Part shown: piece by piece, positions 27,483 through 36,088 of the stretch
Numbering within the stretch: the stretch's first letter is position 1
Layout of the letters: each line of letters opens with the position of its first letter
DNA from: Candidatus Frackibacter sp. WG13
GTDB taxonomy: Bacteria > Bacillota > Halanaerobiia > Halobacteroidales > Acetohalobiaceae
NCBI RefSeq assembly: GCF_900114655.1
Contig: NZ_FOTT01000011.1
Location: 22,491-86,490, forward strand
Length of the DNA: 64,000 nucleotides
Reading direction: 5' to 3'
Position numbers and translations under genes: made by a program
Notes under the pieces: generated by a model
Told to the model about the DNA's origin: nothing
The model's input: the letters and a program-made list of their open reading frames with translations, nothing else
The model's database searches: none

Positions 27483-27507
27483 AATATAGTATTTAAAATA
27501 CTATATT
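27483..27507. repeat. Perfect 25-base AT palindrome
   Basis: AATATAGTATTT (27483-27494) pairs with AAATACTATATT (27496-27507) around a single central A, two bases after the 40-base palindrome. It has no T-run, so it is not a terminator. See the finding on the pair. Confidence 0.7.
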
Positions 27508-27594
27508 TAAGGAACATTTTAGAAACGTTTAAATTAATATTAAGTAAAAAGTCACAATTGTTAATCGTTAATTAATATATATTTATCCCTATCA

Positions 27595-27645
27595 TTGACA
27601 TATAATAAAAACTAAGATATAATATTTCTAGACTGACCAGTCGGT
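27595..27645 (+). promoter_or_regulatory. tetR-MATE promoter with overlapping TetR operator
   Basis: TTGACA (27595-27600), a 17-base spacer and TATAAT (27618-27623) form a consensus promoter. The dyad GACTGACCAGTC (27631-27642) covers the expected transcription start, a usual TetR operator position, so the regulator probably represses itself and the MATE gene. Confidence 0.75.
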
Positions 27646-27680
27646 TGATAAGTATATTTAACAAGGAATGGGTGGCAAAT

Positions 27681-28253
27681 ATGAAAACTAAGGATAAAAT
27701 TATAGAAGTAGCAGTAGAGTTATTTGCTAATTATGGCTATCATAAGACTACTATGGATTTAATAGCTGAAAAAGCTGGGGTAGCAAAAGGAACTTTATAT
27801 TGGCATTTTTCAAGTAAGAATGAATTATTTAATGGGATTATAGAACGAAATTTAAATAAGTATTTTAATTTTTTAGAAGAGGTTAGAGATAATAAAGAAT
27901 TAAATACTCATCAAAAGATTGAATATATAATCGATAATCAATCTACTTTCTTTAATAAACACCAATCTATTATTAGAGAGTTAATGAGTAATCAGGAAGG
28001 AATAGATAAGGAATGTAAAGAAAGAATTTTGACATTGAAAGATAAAAATATAAATTTATTGTCAGCAATCTTTCAACAAGGAATTAATAATAAAGAGTTT
28101 AGTTTAGTTGATTCACATATAGCAGCATTAGCATTTATGGGGATTAATATTATGGTATCTAGGGAGGAAGAGTTATTCTTAGGTAATAATCTAGATAGAA
28201 CAAATCAGATCTTAAAAAATTTCATCTTTAATGGGATATTAAATGATAAATAG
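27681..28253 (+). CDS. TetR/AcrR family regulator
   Basis: This 190-aa repressor has an N-terminal HTH (LFANYGYHKTTMDLIAEKAG, then GTLYWHFSSKNELF) and a helical effector domain. The start is ATG 27681 with GGGTGG 6 bases before it; the TTG-led reading from 27645 lies inside the operator region. It is 24 bases upstream of a MATE exporter and has its own promoter and operator. It most likely represses the exporter and is relieved by the exported compound. Confidence 0.9.
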   Translation: MKTKDKIIEVAVELFANYGYHKTTMDLIAEKAGVAKGTLYWHFSSKNELFNGIIERNLNKYFNFLEEVRDNKELNTHQKIEYIIDNQSTFFNKHQSIIRELMSNQEGIDKECKERILTLKDKNINLLSAIFQQGINNKEFSLVDSHIAALAFMGINIMVSREEELFLGNNLDRTNQILKNFIFNGILNDK

Positions 28254-28277
28254 GAATAGAGAGAGGATTAAATTCAA

Positions 28278-29687
28278 ATGACAAATACAGAAAAATTCAA
28301 TGACTTTAATTATATTACTGATGGTCCCATATTGAAAGCAATTTTGAAGTTAGCATTACCTATAATGGCTAGTCAATTATTACAGACACTGTATAACTTA
28401 GTTGATACTTTATGGGTAGGAAAAGTAGGGGCGGAGGCAGTGGCTGCTATTTCAATAAGTTTTCCTTTAGTATTTTTAATGATAGCAATAGGGGTTGGAT
28501 TAACTATTGCGGGTACGGCTATAATTGCTCAATATAAAGGTGCAAATAATTATGACCAAATTCATAGGGTTTTAGGTCAATTATTTCTCTTTGTAGAAGT
28601 TATTTCAATCGTTATTGGTATTATAGGTTTTTTATTAGCTGAAAAGATGATTGTTTTAATGGGGGCTGAACCTGCAATCATTAACGAAGCAGCTGGTTAT
28701 TTAAAGATAATCTTTGCTGGAATGCCTTTTATGTTTGGTTTCTTTATCTTTTCTTCTACATTAAGGGGTATAGGAGACACAGTTACTCCAGCAATTATGA
28801 TGGTGGTTTCTGTTATATTAAATATAATCTTAGATCCTTTATTGATTTTTGGTGTTGGGTTCTTTCCTGAATTAGGAGTCCAAGGTGCAGCTGTTGCTAC
28901 AATCTTTTCACGAACAGTAGTGACTATTTATGCTCTAGTCTTATTAGTACGAGGTATAAAAGGCTTAAAATTAAAATTGAAGTATATGGTTCCAGATTTA
29001 GAGATAATTAAAATGATAATTAAAGTTGGGATTCCTTCTTCAGTAGAACAGTCAATGGTAGCACTAGGTCAATTATTTATGACAAATTTAGTTGCTTCTT
29101 TTGGTACAATGACCTTAGCAGCATACGGGATTGTTAATCGAGTTATAAATTTACCTATCATTCTTGCTTTTGGAATCTCAGCGGCATCTACTACTATGGT
29201 AGGGCAGAATATTGGTGCTGATAAAGAAGAGCGAGCAGAAAAGACATCATTTATAAGTATAAGTACAGCATTTATTGGATTGACATTAATTGGATTAATC
29301 TTAGTAATAAGTCCAGAAATGATAATTAGTATCTTTAATAAGGAACCAGAAGTATTGAAATTTGGAACAGAGTTTTTAAGGATAGTGGGGCTAACTGTTG
29401 GTTTTACTGGGGTTATGTATGTAGGTAATGGTGTCTTTAAAGGTGCTGGGAGAACGATTCCACCGATGATTATTTCTAGTTTAACATTGTGGGTTTTTAG
29501 ATTAATATTAGCCTATATTCTCATTTATACATTTAAGTGGCAGCAGTTTGGTTTATGGTGGGCAGTTGCTATTTCGAATATAGTTGGTGCTTTAATAGGT
29601 GTCACTTGGCTTAAGGTTACAGATTGGAGTGACAAAATCGTCGATGATAGAATGATAGAACCAGAATTAGTTTCTGATAATGAATGA
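28278..29687 (+). CDS. MATE family efflux transporter
   Basis: This 469-aa, 12-helix inner-membrane Na+ or H+ antiporter belongs to the MATE/NorM-DinF superfamily. The first helices contain LALPIMASQLLQTLYNLVDT, and the second half repeats the pattern (VGIPSSVEQSMVALGQLFMT), reflecting the internal duplication. GAGAGGA precedes the ATG. It is co-transcribed with the TetR gene. It probably exports cationic drugs or a metabolite; the substrate is unknown. Confidence 0.92.
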   Translation: MTNTEKFNDFNYITDGPILKAILKLALPIMASQLLQTLYNLVDTLWVGKVGAEAVAAISISFPLVFLMIAIGVGLTIAGTAIIAQYKGANNYDQIHRVLGQLFLFVEVISIVIGIIGFLLAEKMIVLMGAEPAIINEAAGYLKIIFAGMPFMFGFFIFSSTLRGIGDTVTPAIMMVVSVILNIILDPLLIFGVGFFPELGVQGAAVATIFSRTVVTIYALVLLVRGIKGLKLKLKYMVPDLEIIKMIIKVGIPSSVEQSMVALGQLFMTNLVASFGTMTLAAYGIVNRVINLPIILAFGISAASTTMVGQNIGADKEERAEKTSFISISTAFIGLTLIGLILVISPEMIISIFNKEPEVLKFGTEFLRIVGLTVGFTGVMYVGNGVFKGAGRTIPPMIISSLTLWVFRLILAYILIYTFKWQQFGLWWAVAISNIVGALIGVTWLKVTDWSDKIVDDRMIEPELVSDNE

Positions 29688-29760
29688 CTTTTAAAATAAA
29701 GAAGAATGATGTTAAAGTTAAACTTATAAACTATAAACTCTTAGAAAGGAGGTGAACGTG

Positions 29761-30480
29761 ATGAAGAGTAAGATTGCTGAAGCTATCAACTTAAAGACTT
29801 CACCCGTGGCTGTATTATGGACTGACCAGAAGCCAGAAGATGCTTTACAATTTAAAGAAGGTAGATGGGGCTGTGTTATTGCTATGTTAAACAAAGCAGC
29901 CCAAGGGAAGACGGCTGTGTTTGATGAGAAGACTCATGGCTGTCAAGGTGGAGCAACTGGCCTTGGTTTTAAGAAGTATGAGGAGGGTTATATTGAATAC
30001 TTCCTTTCTACAGGAGAAAATATAGAAAAGGAAGGCGAGTTTTATAAGCAGTCTCCAGAATATGCGAAGGACTTTGTTAATAGTCTTCCTGATATTACTA
30101 CTCCTACAAAGTATGTTGTTTTGAAGCCACTAGATAAAGTAACTGAAGATGAAGAACCAAAAGTAATAGTGTTTTTAGTAAATGCTGATCAAATTTCTGG
30201 TTTAACATTCTTTGCTAATTATGACCAACCGACTCAAGATAACGTAACTACCTTTTTTGGAGCAGGTTGTCACAGTACTATACTTCAACCAATTGAACAA
30301 TCTAAATCAGATACTCCTAAAGCGCTTATCGGTTTAACAGATCCTTCGGCAAGAAAATTTGTTGATAAGAATATATTATCATTTAGTATCCCTTATGAAC
30401 GCTTTTTAGAGATGGAGGATAATGTAGAAGAAAGTTTCTTAACTAAAGAAACTTGGGCGCCGATTAAAGATAGAATATAA
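29761..30480 (+). CDS. DUF169 family protein
   Basis: This 239-aa soluble protein of the DUF169 family, common in anaerobes, has no assigned reaction. Conserved pieces are SPVAVLWTDQKPEDA near the N-terminus, GRWGCVIAML, HGCQGGATGLGF and FGAGCHSTI; the three cysteines in these motifs are candidate ligands. The start is ATG 29761, 6 bases after AAAGGAGGTG; the GTG at 29752 overlaps that site. It is 73 bases after the MATE gene and may share its transcript. A terminator follows. Confidence 0.82.
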   Translation: MKSKIAEAINLKTSPVAVLWTDQKPEDALQFKEGRWGCVIAMLNKAAQGKTAVFDEKTHGCQGGATGLGFKKYEEGYIEYFLSTGENIEKEGEFYKQSPEYAKDFVNSLPDITTPTKYVVLKPLDKVTEDEEPKVIVFLVNADQISGLTFFANYDQPTQDNVTTFFGAGCHSTILQPIEQSKSDTPKALIGLTDPSARKFVDKNILSFSIPYERFLEMEDNVEESFLTKETWAPIKDRI

Positions 30481-30544
30481 ATAAAGGCTGAGAGAGTTTT
30501 ATAATTCAAAGAATTTTAATTTAAAAAACTTTAATTAGTCTATT

Positions 30545-30574
30545 GATATACCTTAATAAGGTATATCTTTTTTT
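30545..30574 (+). terminator. Terminator after the DUF169 gene
   Basis: GATATACC (30545-30552) pairs with GGTATATC (30560-30567) with further pairing inside, followed by seven T residues. Confidence 0.8.
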
Positions 30575-30590
30575 ATAATATAAGGTTCTT

Positions 30591-30653
30591 GCATAATTAA
30601 TTGCTGACGCCCAAAAATTCCGCTTTTAAGTGGCTTACATCAATTAATTATGC
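30591..30653. repeat. Long-loop inverted repeat, 13-base arms
   Basis: GCATAATTAATTG (30591-30603) and CAATTAATTATGC (30641-30653) are perfect inverted copies around a 37-base loop. Eleven bases later ATTATGAAATTCGCTTA (30664-30680) recurs exactly at 48973-48989. It looks like an intergenic repeat element rather than a terminator. Confidence 0.55.
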
Positions 30654-30798
30654 TCTAATTTTGATTATGAAATTCGCTTAATATAAATAATTTTAGATTT
30701 TAATAATATTTTGATCTTATGTGAATAATAAATTAGTAATATTGATTACACAGAGGAGAAATTAACTATTTAAAATAATGACGAAGGAGGTATTAAGT

Positions 30799-31725
30799 TT
30801 GAAAAAGATAATAATATTTATTTTAATCTTTTGTTTTGTACTTACTTCTACAGGGTTAGCAATAGATTCTGAACTTAATTGTGATTGCCAAGAATATAGA
30901 AAATTATCATTACAAGAACCGAGATTAAAAGGAAACGATGTGTTAGAATTACAAAAAGAATTGAAAGATTTAGGGTTTTATGAAGATGAATTAACTTCAA
31001 TCTACGATTGGAATACCTATCTTGCTGTTAAGGAGTTTCAAAAGGAGAGAGGTTTATCGGTAACAGGTAAGGCTGAAAAACATCTATGGCTAGAGTTAGC
31101 TAAAGCTTTAGGGAAAAAACCAACTACAATTCAAGTTGATAAAAAGAGTCCACCAGAAGGAGAGGTTTTAATTGTAGTAGATGGTTATGCTCGACAATTA
31201 ATAGTATATGTAGATGGAGAAAAATATCAAACATTTCCCGTAGCTATCGGTAAGCCATCGACTAAATCTCCAGTAGGTGAGTGGACAGTAATCAGTAAGA
31301 ATGTTCGTCGTGGTGGTGCATTAGGAGTTAGATGGATAAGATTAAATGTGCCTTGGGGGAATTACGGAATTCATGGTACTAATCAACCAGGTTCTATTGG
31401 TAGAGCGGCTAGTAAAGGGTGTATCAGAATGTTTAATCGTGATGTTAAAGTTCTTTATCCTTGGGTTGAAGTAGGAACTAAAGTTAAAATTATTGGCAGA
31501 AGAGACCCCATTGAGATAACTCATAATCTTCGTCCGCATCAAGCAGGCAAAGATGTATTATTATTACAAGAGAAATTGAGGGAATATGGGTTTAATGCTG
31601 GGCGAACGGATGGCAGGTTTGGTGAACAGACTATAGAAGCTATAAAAGAGTTTAAATATATTTATGGATTACAAGATGATTTAATTGGTGATAAGAATAC
31701 ACTTTATATTTTGGGGATAGAATAA
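30799..31725 (+). CDS. Secreted L,D-transpeptidase with two peptidoglycan-binding domains
   Basis: This cell-wall enzyme forms 3-3 peptide crosslinks or attaches proteins to peptidoglycan. It has a signal peptide (KKIIIFILIFCFVLTSTGLA), a first PG_binding_1 domain (about residues 45-100), a YkuD catalytic domain (about 120-235) with HGTN and the catalytic Cys in SKGCIRM, and a second PG-binding domain at the C-terminus. The start is TTG 30799, 8 bases after AAGGAGG; the ATG at 30778 lies before that site. Length 308 aa. Confidence 0.9.
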   Translation: MKKIIIFILIFCFVLTSTGLAIDSELNCDCQEYRKLSLQEPRLKGNDVLELQKELKDLGFYEDELTSIYDWNTYLAVKEFQKERGLSVTGKAEKHLWLELAKALGKKPTTIQVDKKSPPEGEVLIVVDGYARQLIVYVDGEKYQTFPVAIGKPSTKSPVGEWTVISKNVRRGGALGVRWIRLNVPWGNYGIHGTNQPGSIGRAASKGCIRMFNRDVKVLYPWVEVGTKVKIIGRRDPIEITHNLRPHQAGKDVLLLQEKLREYGFNAGRTDGRFGEQTIEAIKEFKYIYGLQDDLIGDKNTLYILGIE

Positions 31726-31843
31726 ATTGATAAAATTAAAAAAATAATTATCTATAGGCAGGATTTTAATTGCTAAGCAAGAATTTATCATAATAGTATA
31801 ACGAGTTAGACCTGTGCTATTTTCATTATTGGGGAGGGATAGA

Positions 31844-32074
31844 ATGATAAAATTATATCAATTTGAAACTTGTCCATTTTGTATAAAAGTAAGGAAAAAA
31901 TTAGATGAATTAAATTTAAATTATGAAACAGTAGAAGTATCTAGGGATAGAGCTAAACGCACTAAGATAAAAGAATTATCTGGTCAGATTAAGGTACCAG
32001 TATTAGAAGATAGCGATGGAACAGTAGTCTATGATTCGAGTAGAATAGTTGAATATTTAGAAGATAATTATTAA
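31844..32074 (+). CDS. Glutaredoxin-like protein, 76 aa
   Basis: This small thioredoxin-fold protein has the active-site motif CPFC near residue 9, a cis-Pro segment KVPVLED and a C-terminal SRIVEYLEDNY. It resembles the glutaredoxin/GST-N-terminal type that acts on disulfides or glutathione-like thiols. The start is ATG 31844 after GGGGAGGGAT. The redox partner is unknown. A perfect terminator palindrome follows. Confidence 0.88.
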   Translation: MIKLYQFETCPFCIKVRKKLDELNLNYETVEVSRDRAKRTKIKELSGQIKVPVLEDSDGTVVYDSSRIVEYLEDNY

Positions 32075-32082
32075 TTATAAAA

Positions 32083-32112
32083 CCCCAAGATTTAAATCTT
32101 GGGGTCATTTTT
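32083..32112. terminator. Terminator between glutaredoxin-like gene and tRNA-Met
   Basis: CCCCAAGATTT pairs perfectly with AAATCTTGGGG (32083-32104). A T-run follows on the plus strand, and on the minus strand TTTTAT follows, so it can end both convergent transcripts. Confidence 0.85.
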
Positions 32113-32141
32113 TAATATGTAGTTTAAATTCAAATATAAAA

Positions 32142-32218
32142 TGGTGGCGGCGCAGGGATTCGAACCCCGGACACTACGGGTATGAACCGTATGCTCTAGC
32201 CAACTGAGCTACCCCGCC
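32142..32218 (-). tRNA. tRNA-Met (CAT), elongator type
   Basis: On the minus strand a full cloverleaf can be drawn: acceptor GGCGGGG, D-arm AGCTCAGTTGGCTAGAGC, anticodon stem TACGG/CCGTA with loop TTCATAC (anticodon CAT), T-arm GGGGTTCGAATCCC, and an encoded 3' CCA. The acceptor begins with a paired G and the overall sequence resembles Bacillus elongator tRNA-Met, not initiator. A CAT anticodon can also mean Ile2 (lysidine), but elongator Met fits better. Confidence 0.93.
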
Positions 32219-32253
32219 AAGAAATATATTATTTTTATTGACTACAGTCATGT

Positions 32254-32282
32254 ATTATAGTATATATTTAAGTATTAATCAA
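32254..32282 (-). promoter_or_regulatory. Promoter of the tRNA-Met gene
   Basis: On the minus strand TTGATT (32282-32277), a 17-base spacer and TATAAT (32259-32254) lie about 35 bases upstream of the mature tRNA 5' end. Confidence 0.55.
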
Positions 32283-32519
32283 TATTCATTATAAGACTAT
32301 AAGGCCGATTAATTTATTTTATGATTGTCAAATTAGCTTTTATTAGCAAATACTTTAATTTATAAGAAGATTGAAATAGAAGTGTTTTTTGTATTTATGC
32401 AGGAAGAATCTTTTTTTTAAAAAAATAATATAAAAACAAGTATACTGTTTTAATGATGTAGATAATATAATAATATAATAACTTGAGTGGCAACAGGTTA
32501 TTGGCTTGAGGTGATGGCA

Positions 32520-33332
32520 GTGGAGAGGAATCCTAAAATCGGTTTAGCTTTAGGGGCAGGTTCAGCTAGAGGGGTAGCTCATATTGGAGTTTTAAAGGCA
32601 TTAGAAGCGGAAGGAATTAATATAGATTATTTAGCGGGCACTAGTATTGGTAGTATGATAGGTAGCTTTTATGCTGTTGGTATGGATTTAAAACGTTTAG
32701 AGCAGTTATCATATCAGATGGATTGGGATCTTGTAACTGATATAACTGTACCTAGGCAAGGCTTAATAGCTGGTAATAAAGTAAAAGAGTTTGTTCAGTT
32801 GTTGACTAAAAATAAAAAGTTTTCCGATTTAGATTTACCTTTTGCAGTAGTGGCTACAGATATTGAGAAGGGAGAAGAAGTGGTCATTACTGATGGGTTA
32901 GTTGCTGATGCTATTAGGGCAAGTATTTCTATTCCAGGTGTATATGTACCTTACCAAATTAAAGATAGACTATTAGTTGATGGAGCAGTTTTAAATCGGA
33001 TTCCAGTCAATGTAGTCAGGGAGTTTGGAGCAGATATTATTATTGGTGTTGATGTAAGCTATAATATTCACCGTGATAGTAAGGTAGGTAATATATTTGA
33101 CATTATTACAAAGGCGATAGGAATTATGGAAGAACAGATAGTTAAGTATAGAGGAATAGATGCCGATGTGATAATTAGACCTGAAGTAGGGCATGTGCCT
33201 TCAACAGCTTTAGAGCAAGCAGAAGAATGTGTAGAAGCTGGCATTAAAGCTGCTAAGGCAGCAGTGCCAGAGATTAAAGAATTGATTGAAAGGTGGGAGG
33301 AGAATGGCGAGATTTCGAGTGATAAGGCTTAA
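32520..33332 (+). CDS. Patatin-like phospholipase (YlbK/RssA-like)
   Basis: This is a predicted serine acyl hydrolase of the bacterial patatin family. It has the oxyanion segment GAGSARG near residue 12, the nucleophile in GTSIG (Ser42) and the catalytic Asp in DGA (D154), so the dyad is complete. The start is GTG 32520, 6 bases after GAGGTGAT; the ATG at 32514 has no spacing. About 270 aa. The order patatin, PDZ-Lon protein, TmcAL matches the B. subtilis ylbK-ylbL-ylbM neighbourhood. The substrate is unknown. It overlaps the next gene by 29 bases. Confidence 0.88.
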   Translation: MERNPKIGLALGAGSARGVAHIGVLKALEAEGINIDYLAGTSIGSMIGSFYAVGMDLKRLEQLSYQMDWDLVTDITVPRQGLIAGNKVKEFVQLLTKNKKFSDLDLPFAVVATDIEKGEEVVITDGLVADAIRASISIPGVYVPYQIKDRLLVDGAVLNRIPVNVVREFGADIIIGVDVSYNIHRDSKVGNIFDIITKAIGIMEEQIVKYRGIDADVIIRPEVGHVPSTALEQAEECVEAGIKAAKAAVPEIKELIERWEENGEISSDKA

Positions 33333-34320
33333 AAAAATAATGACAATCATTCTAATAATTTTTGTGGTAGTAACTTTGGCAGCGATTTGGCCTACTGATT
33401 ATTACATAGAAGCTCCAGGAATAGCCAAAGAATTAGGACCGTTGGTGACAGTAGAAGATGGACATCAGGACAGGATTAAAGGTAAGTTTAGATTAACTGC
33501 GGTTTCTTTAGAGCCAGCTAGTGTATTAGAGTATTATTATGTTTCTTTGACTAAACCTAAAGGGTTAGCATTGACGCCTTTAAAACAACAGCTACCCTCA
33601 GGAGTAGACCCTAAAGAATACTTTGAGATGATGAAGGAAGTTATGAAAGAGAGTCAATTGAAAGCAAAGGCAGTTGCTTTGAAGCAAGCAGGATATGATC
33701 CAAAAATAACTGGTGAAGGAGCAAAAATTGTTCAAGTCCTAGAAAAAAGTAATGCAAAAGGTAAGTTAAAGAAAGGAGATATTATTACCAAAATAGACGG
33801 TGAACCAGTAGAACTTTTAACTGAAGTAGTAAGTAAGATTAGGGATAGAGAGGTTGGAGATTGGGTAGAGGTTGTAGTCAAGAGAGGAGAGGAGACAAAA
33901 GAATATAAGATTAAGACGAAGGAGATTGAAGAGAGCCCAGGAAAGCCTTCATTAGGAGTTTTGATTTCATCTTATAAGCGTTCCTATGAATTTCCAGTCG
34001 ATATTGAAATTGATTCCGGTGATATTGGTGGTCCGTCTGCAGGTATGATGTTTACGTTAGAAATATTAAATCACTTAACTGAAGAGGATTTGACCCATGG
34101 CAAAGATGTTGCTGGGACAGGTACAATTGCACTTGATGGAAAAGTAGGAGAGATTAGTGGAGTTAGTCAGAAGGTATTAGCTGCGGAGAAGGAAGGAGTA
34201 GATATCTTTTTAGCACCTAAGAATAATTATCAAAGAGCTAAAGAGACTGCTACTCAATTAAAGGTAGTTTCTGTAGAGAATATTGAAGATGCCATTAATT
34301 TTTTGAATTCTTTAGAATAA
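33304..34320 (+). CDS. PDZ and Lon-type (S16) membrane protease, YlbL/SepM-like
   Basis: This membrane-anchored serine protease has one N-terminal TM helix (about residues 10-30), an extracytoplasmic PDZ domain (about 140-215, with GKLKKGDIITKIDGEPV) and a C-terminal Lon-type proteolytic domain. The catalytic serine is in GGPSAGMM (S245) and the lysine is probably K290 in SQKVLAAEK, a spacing near that of Lon. The start is ATG 33304 after GGGAGG, inside the end of the patatin gene. Family members cleave signalling peptides (SepM) or check proteins (YlbL). Its 3' end overlaps the convergent tmcAL gene by 26 bases. Confidence 0.92.
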   Translation: MARFRVIRLKKIMTIILIIFVVVTLAAIWPTDYYIEAPGIAKELGPLVTVEDGHQDRIKGKFRLTAVSLEPASVLEYYYVSLTKPKGLALTPLKQQLPSGVDPKEYFEMMKEVMKESQLKAKAVALKQAGYDPKITGEGAKIVQVLEKSNAKGKLKKGDIITKIDGEPVELLTEVVSKIRDREVGDWVEVVVKRGEETKEYKIKTKEIEESPGKPSLGVLISSYKRSYEFPVDIEIDSGDIGGPSAGMMFTLEILNHLTEEDLTHGKDVAGTGTIALDGKVGEISGVSQKVLAAEKEGVDIFLAPKNNYQRAKETATQLKVVSVENIEDAINFLNSLE

Positions 34321-35572
34321 TTGGTTGTTTATAATCTTGACCAGCATGGCGGTATTCTTTATTCATATAAGCTAAAGAATATATATCAGTAGCTTTAATA
34401 TCATAAGCTAACATCTTCTCTTTAAGAGAGTTAGGTTGATAGTTATTCTTGTAATGATTAGCAGTACGATTAACTACTGGTAATTCAGCTTTATCTTTCA
34501 TTATTTTTAGTAAATCTTGTCCCTTTTCAGTAAAGCCTAAAATGCGTAAATACTGGGGACCGCCATTCTTATCAAACTCTTGAAGAAGACTCTTTTTTAA
34601 ATCTAATAAAAGATGAATTAGTATTCTTTTAATTCGGGTTTGGGTAAAGCGTTTGGTCTTAATAAGAGAAATCAATTTACTTAAGGATGCTGTCTGATTG
34701 GCAGCATCTTTAATTCTATTTTCTAAGCCCCCGATAATGTCTTCGATTTTCTGCAATTGATTAGATGAAATACGGCGTAGTAGAGTAAGGATTGATAACT
34801 CAAAGTCGTTTAATGAAATAGGGCCTTTGTTCTGCATTAAACTTTCGTTCAAAATATTATATGAATGACTAGGAACTACATTATCTAGGTTTTGTAATTC
34901 TTTATTATTTAGAATTGCTTTACGAATAGCAGTAGCGCTAGTTATCTTACCTTTAATTTCTGTTTGATGATAATTAGCATCTTTTCGCTTGATAGTTAAT
35001 GGCTGAATTGAACTTTCTGTTCTAATTAGGGCTTTAATATATTCAATGCCTAAGATATTATTTGGGTTATTAAGAATAGTTTTAAATTGTTTAGAGCTAG
35101 AACTATTTTTGAACTTAGTAAAATATTTTTGTAAAGCATTAGCCCTTGCTTCAGGGAAGGAGATTCCGGTTTGTAGTTCTTTTTGAATTAAGTTTGATAA
35201 TTGGTCAGGTTCATAGGCTAATACTTCACTTATTTCTAATAACGGTTTAATACTGCCAATTTCACTGCCAAATACTATTTTGTTAACTATGCCAGTCTTA
35301 TTTAGTAATTGAATACTACCATATGCAAAGTATTCAGCACTACGTAAAGCATAAGTAACTGGTAGTTCGATTATTAGGTCAACGCCATTTTTTAAAGCCA
35401 TTTCAGTCCTAGTCCATTTATCTATAATAGCAGGTTCACCGCGTTGTACAAAGTTACCACTCATAATACAAACGACGTAATCAGCATTGCTAACTTCTAT
35501 GCTTTTATTTAAATGATATAGATGTCCATTGTGAAAAGGATTATATTCAGTAATGAGGCCAACTACTTTCAT
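34295..35572 (-). CDS. tmcAL: TmcAL, tRNA(Met) cytidine acetate ligase
   Basis: TmcAL (YlbM) makes N4-acetylcytidine at the wobble base C34 of elongator tRNA-Met, using acetate and ATP. The N-terminal nucleotidyltransferase motif TEYNPFHNGH (residues 8-17) is intact, and GNFVQRGEPAIIDKWTRTE follows. Length 425 aa is normal. AAGGAG is about 11 bases before the ATG. Its substrate tRNA-Met is encoded 2 kb away in this window. It also needs acetate, the product of the pta-ackA pathway just downstream. Conservation with ylbM makes the call strong. Confidence 0.92.
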   Translation of the reverse strand: MKVVGLITEYNPFHNGHLYHLNKSIEVSNADYVVCIMSGNFVQRGEPAIIDKWTRTEMALKNGVDLIIELPVTYALRSAEYFAYGSIQLLNKTGIVNKIVFGSEIGSIKPLLEISEVLAYEPDQLSNLIQKELQTGISFPEARANALQKYFTKFKNSSSSKQFKTILNNPNNILGIEYIKALIRTESSIQPLTIKRKDANYHQTEIKGKITSATAIRKAILNNKELQNLDNVVPSHSYNILNESLMQNKGPISLNDFELSILTLLRRISSNQLQKIEDIIGGLENRIKDAANQTASLSKLISLIKTKRFTQTRIKRILIHLLLDLKKSLLQEFDKNGGPQYLRILGFTEKGQDLLKIMKDKAELPVVNRTANHYKNNYQPNSLKEKMLAYDIKATDIYSLAYMNKEYRHAGQDYKQPIILKNSKN

Positions 35573-35846
35573 GGATTATACCGACTCCTTAATTAATTTT
35601 AGTCCCAAATAAAGGGATAGAAGAATAGAATAATAAGTAACTATTTATTTCTTTAATTGAATCATTATTTCCTTCTATAATGACCACTTTCTCCTATAAT
35701 AAGATAGAAATTTTGTATAAGATAAACATAGATTAATTTGTCCTTACATATTATTTATAATAAATATAATATTTTTTCTATTTTTTGCAGGAATAATCTA
35801 TTTAATACAGAATATAGTTATGTAAGATGGTAAAATTTAATATTGA

Positions 35847-35855
35847 TGGTATAAT
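35847..35855 (+). promoter_or_regulatory. Extended -10 promoter candidate for pta-ackA
   Basis: TGGTATAAT is an extended -10 motif without a clear -35. It lies about 230 bases before pta in the 516-base gap between tmcAL and pta. A weak inverted repeat, CAGATTA (35919-35925) with TAATCTG (35955-35961), flanks a GGAGGGATG with an eight-codon frame. Nothing else is recognised in the gap. Confidence 0.35.
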
Positions 35856-36088
35856 ATTTTTGAAATTTAATTTTTAGTATTAAGTTTGGTGTTAAATTAA
35901 TGATTTAATTACAAGGCCCAGATTAGAAAGGAGGGATGAAGTCTTTATTACTCTTAATCTGAATTTTCAGAAAATTTAAAAATATTAATCCATAGATAGA
36001 TATCATACCTTAAATTTAATAATTCATTCATATAATAAATTGCATTTTGATAATTAATTTTCATTTAAGAAAAAGGAGGAATTTAAAG

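Noticed and set aside
35936..35962. Eight-codon leader peptide ahead of pta
   Set aside because: GGAGGG touches the ATG with almost no spacing and no amino-acid bias suggests attenuation; kept only as a note in the promoter entry.
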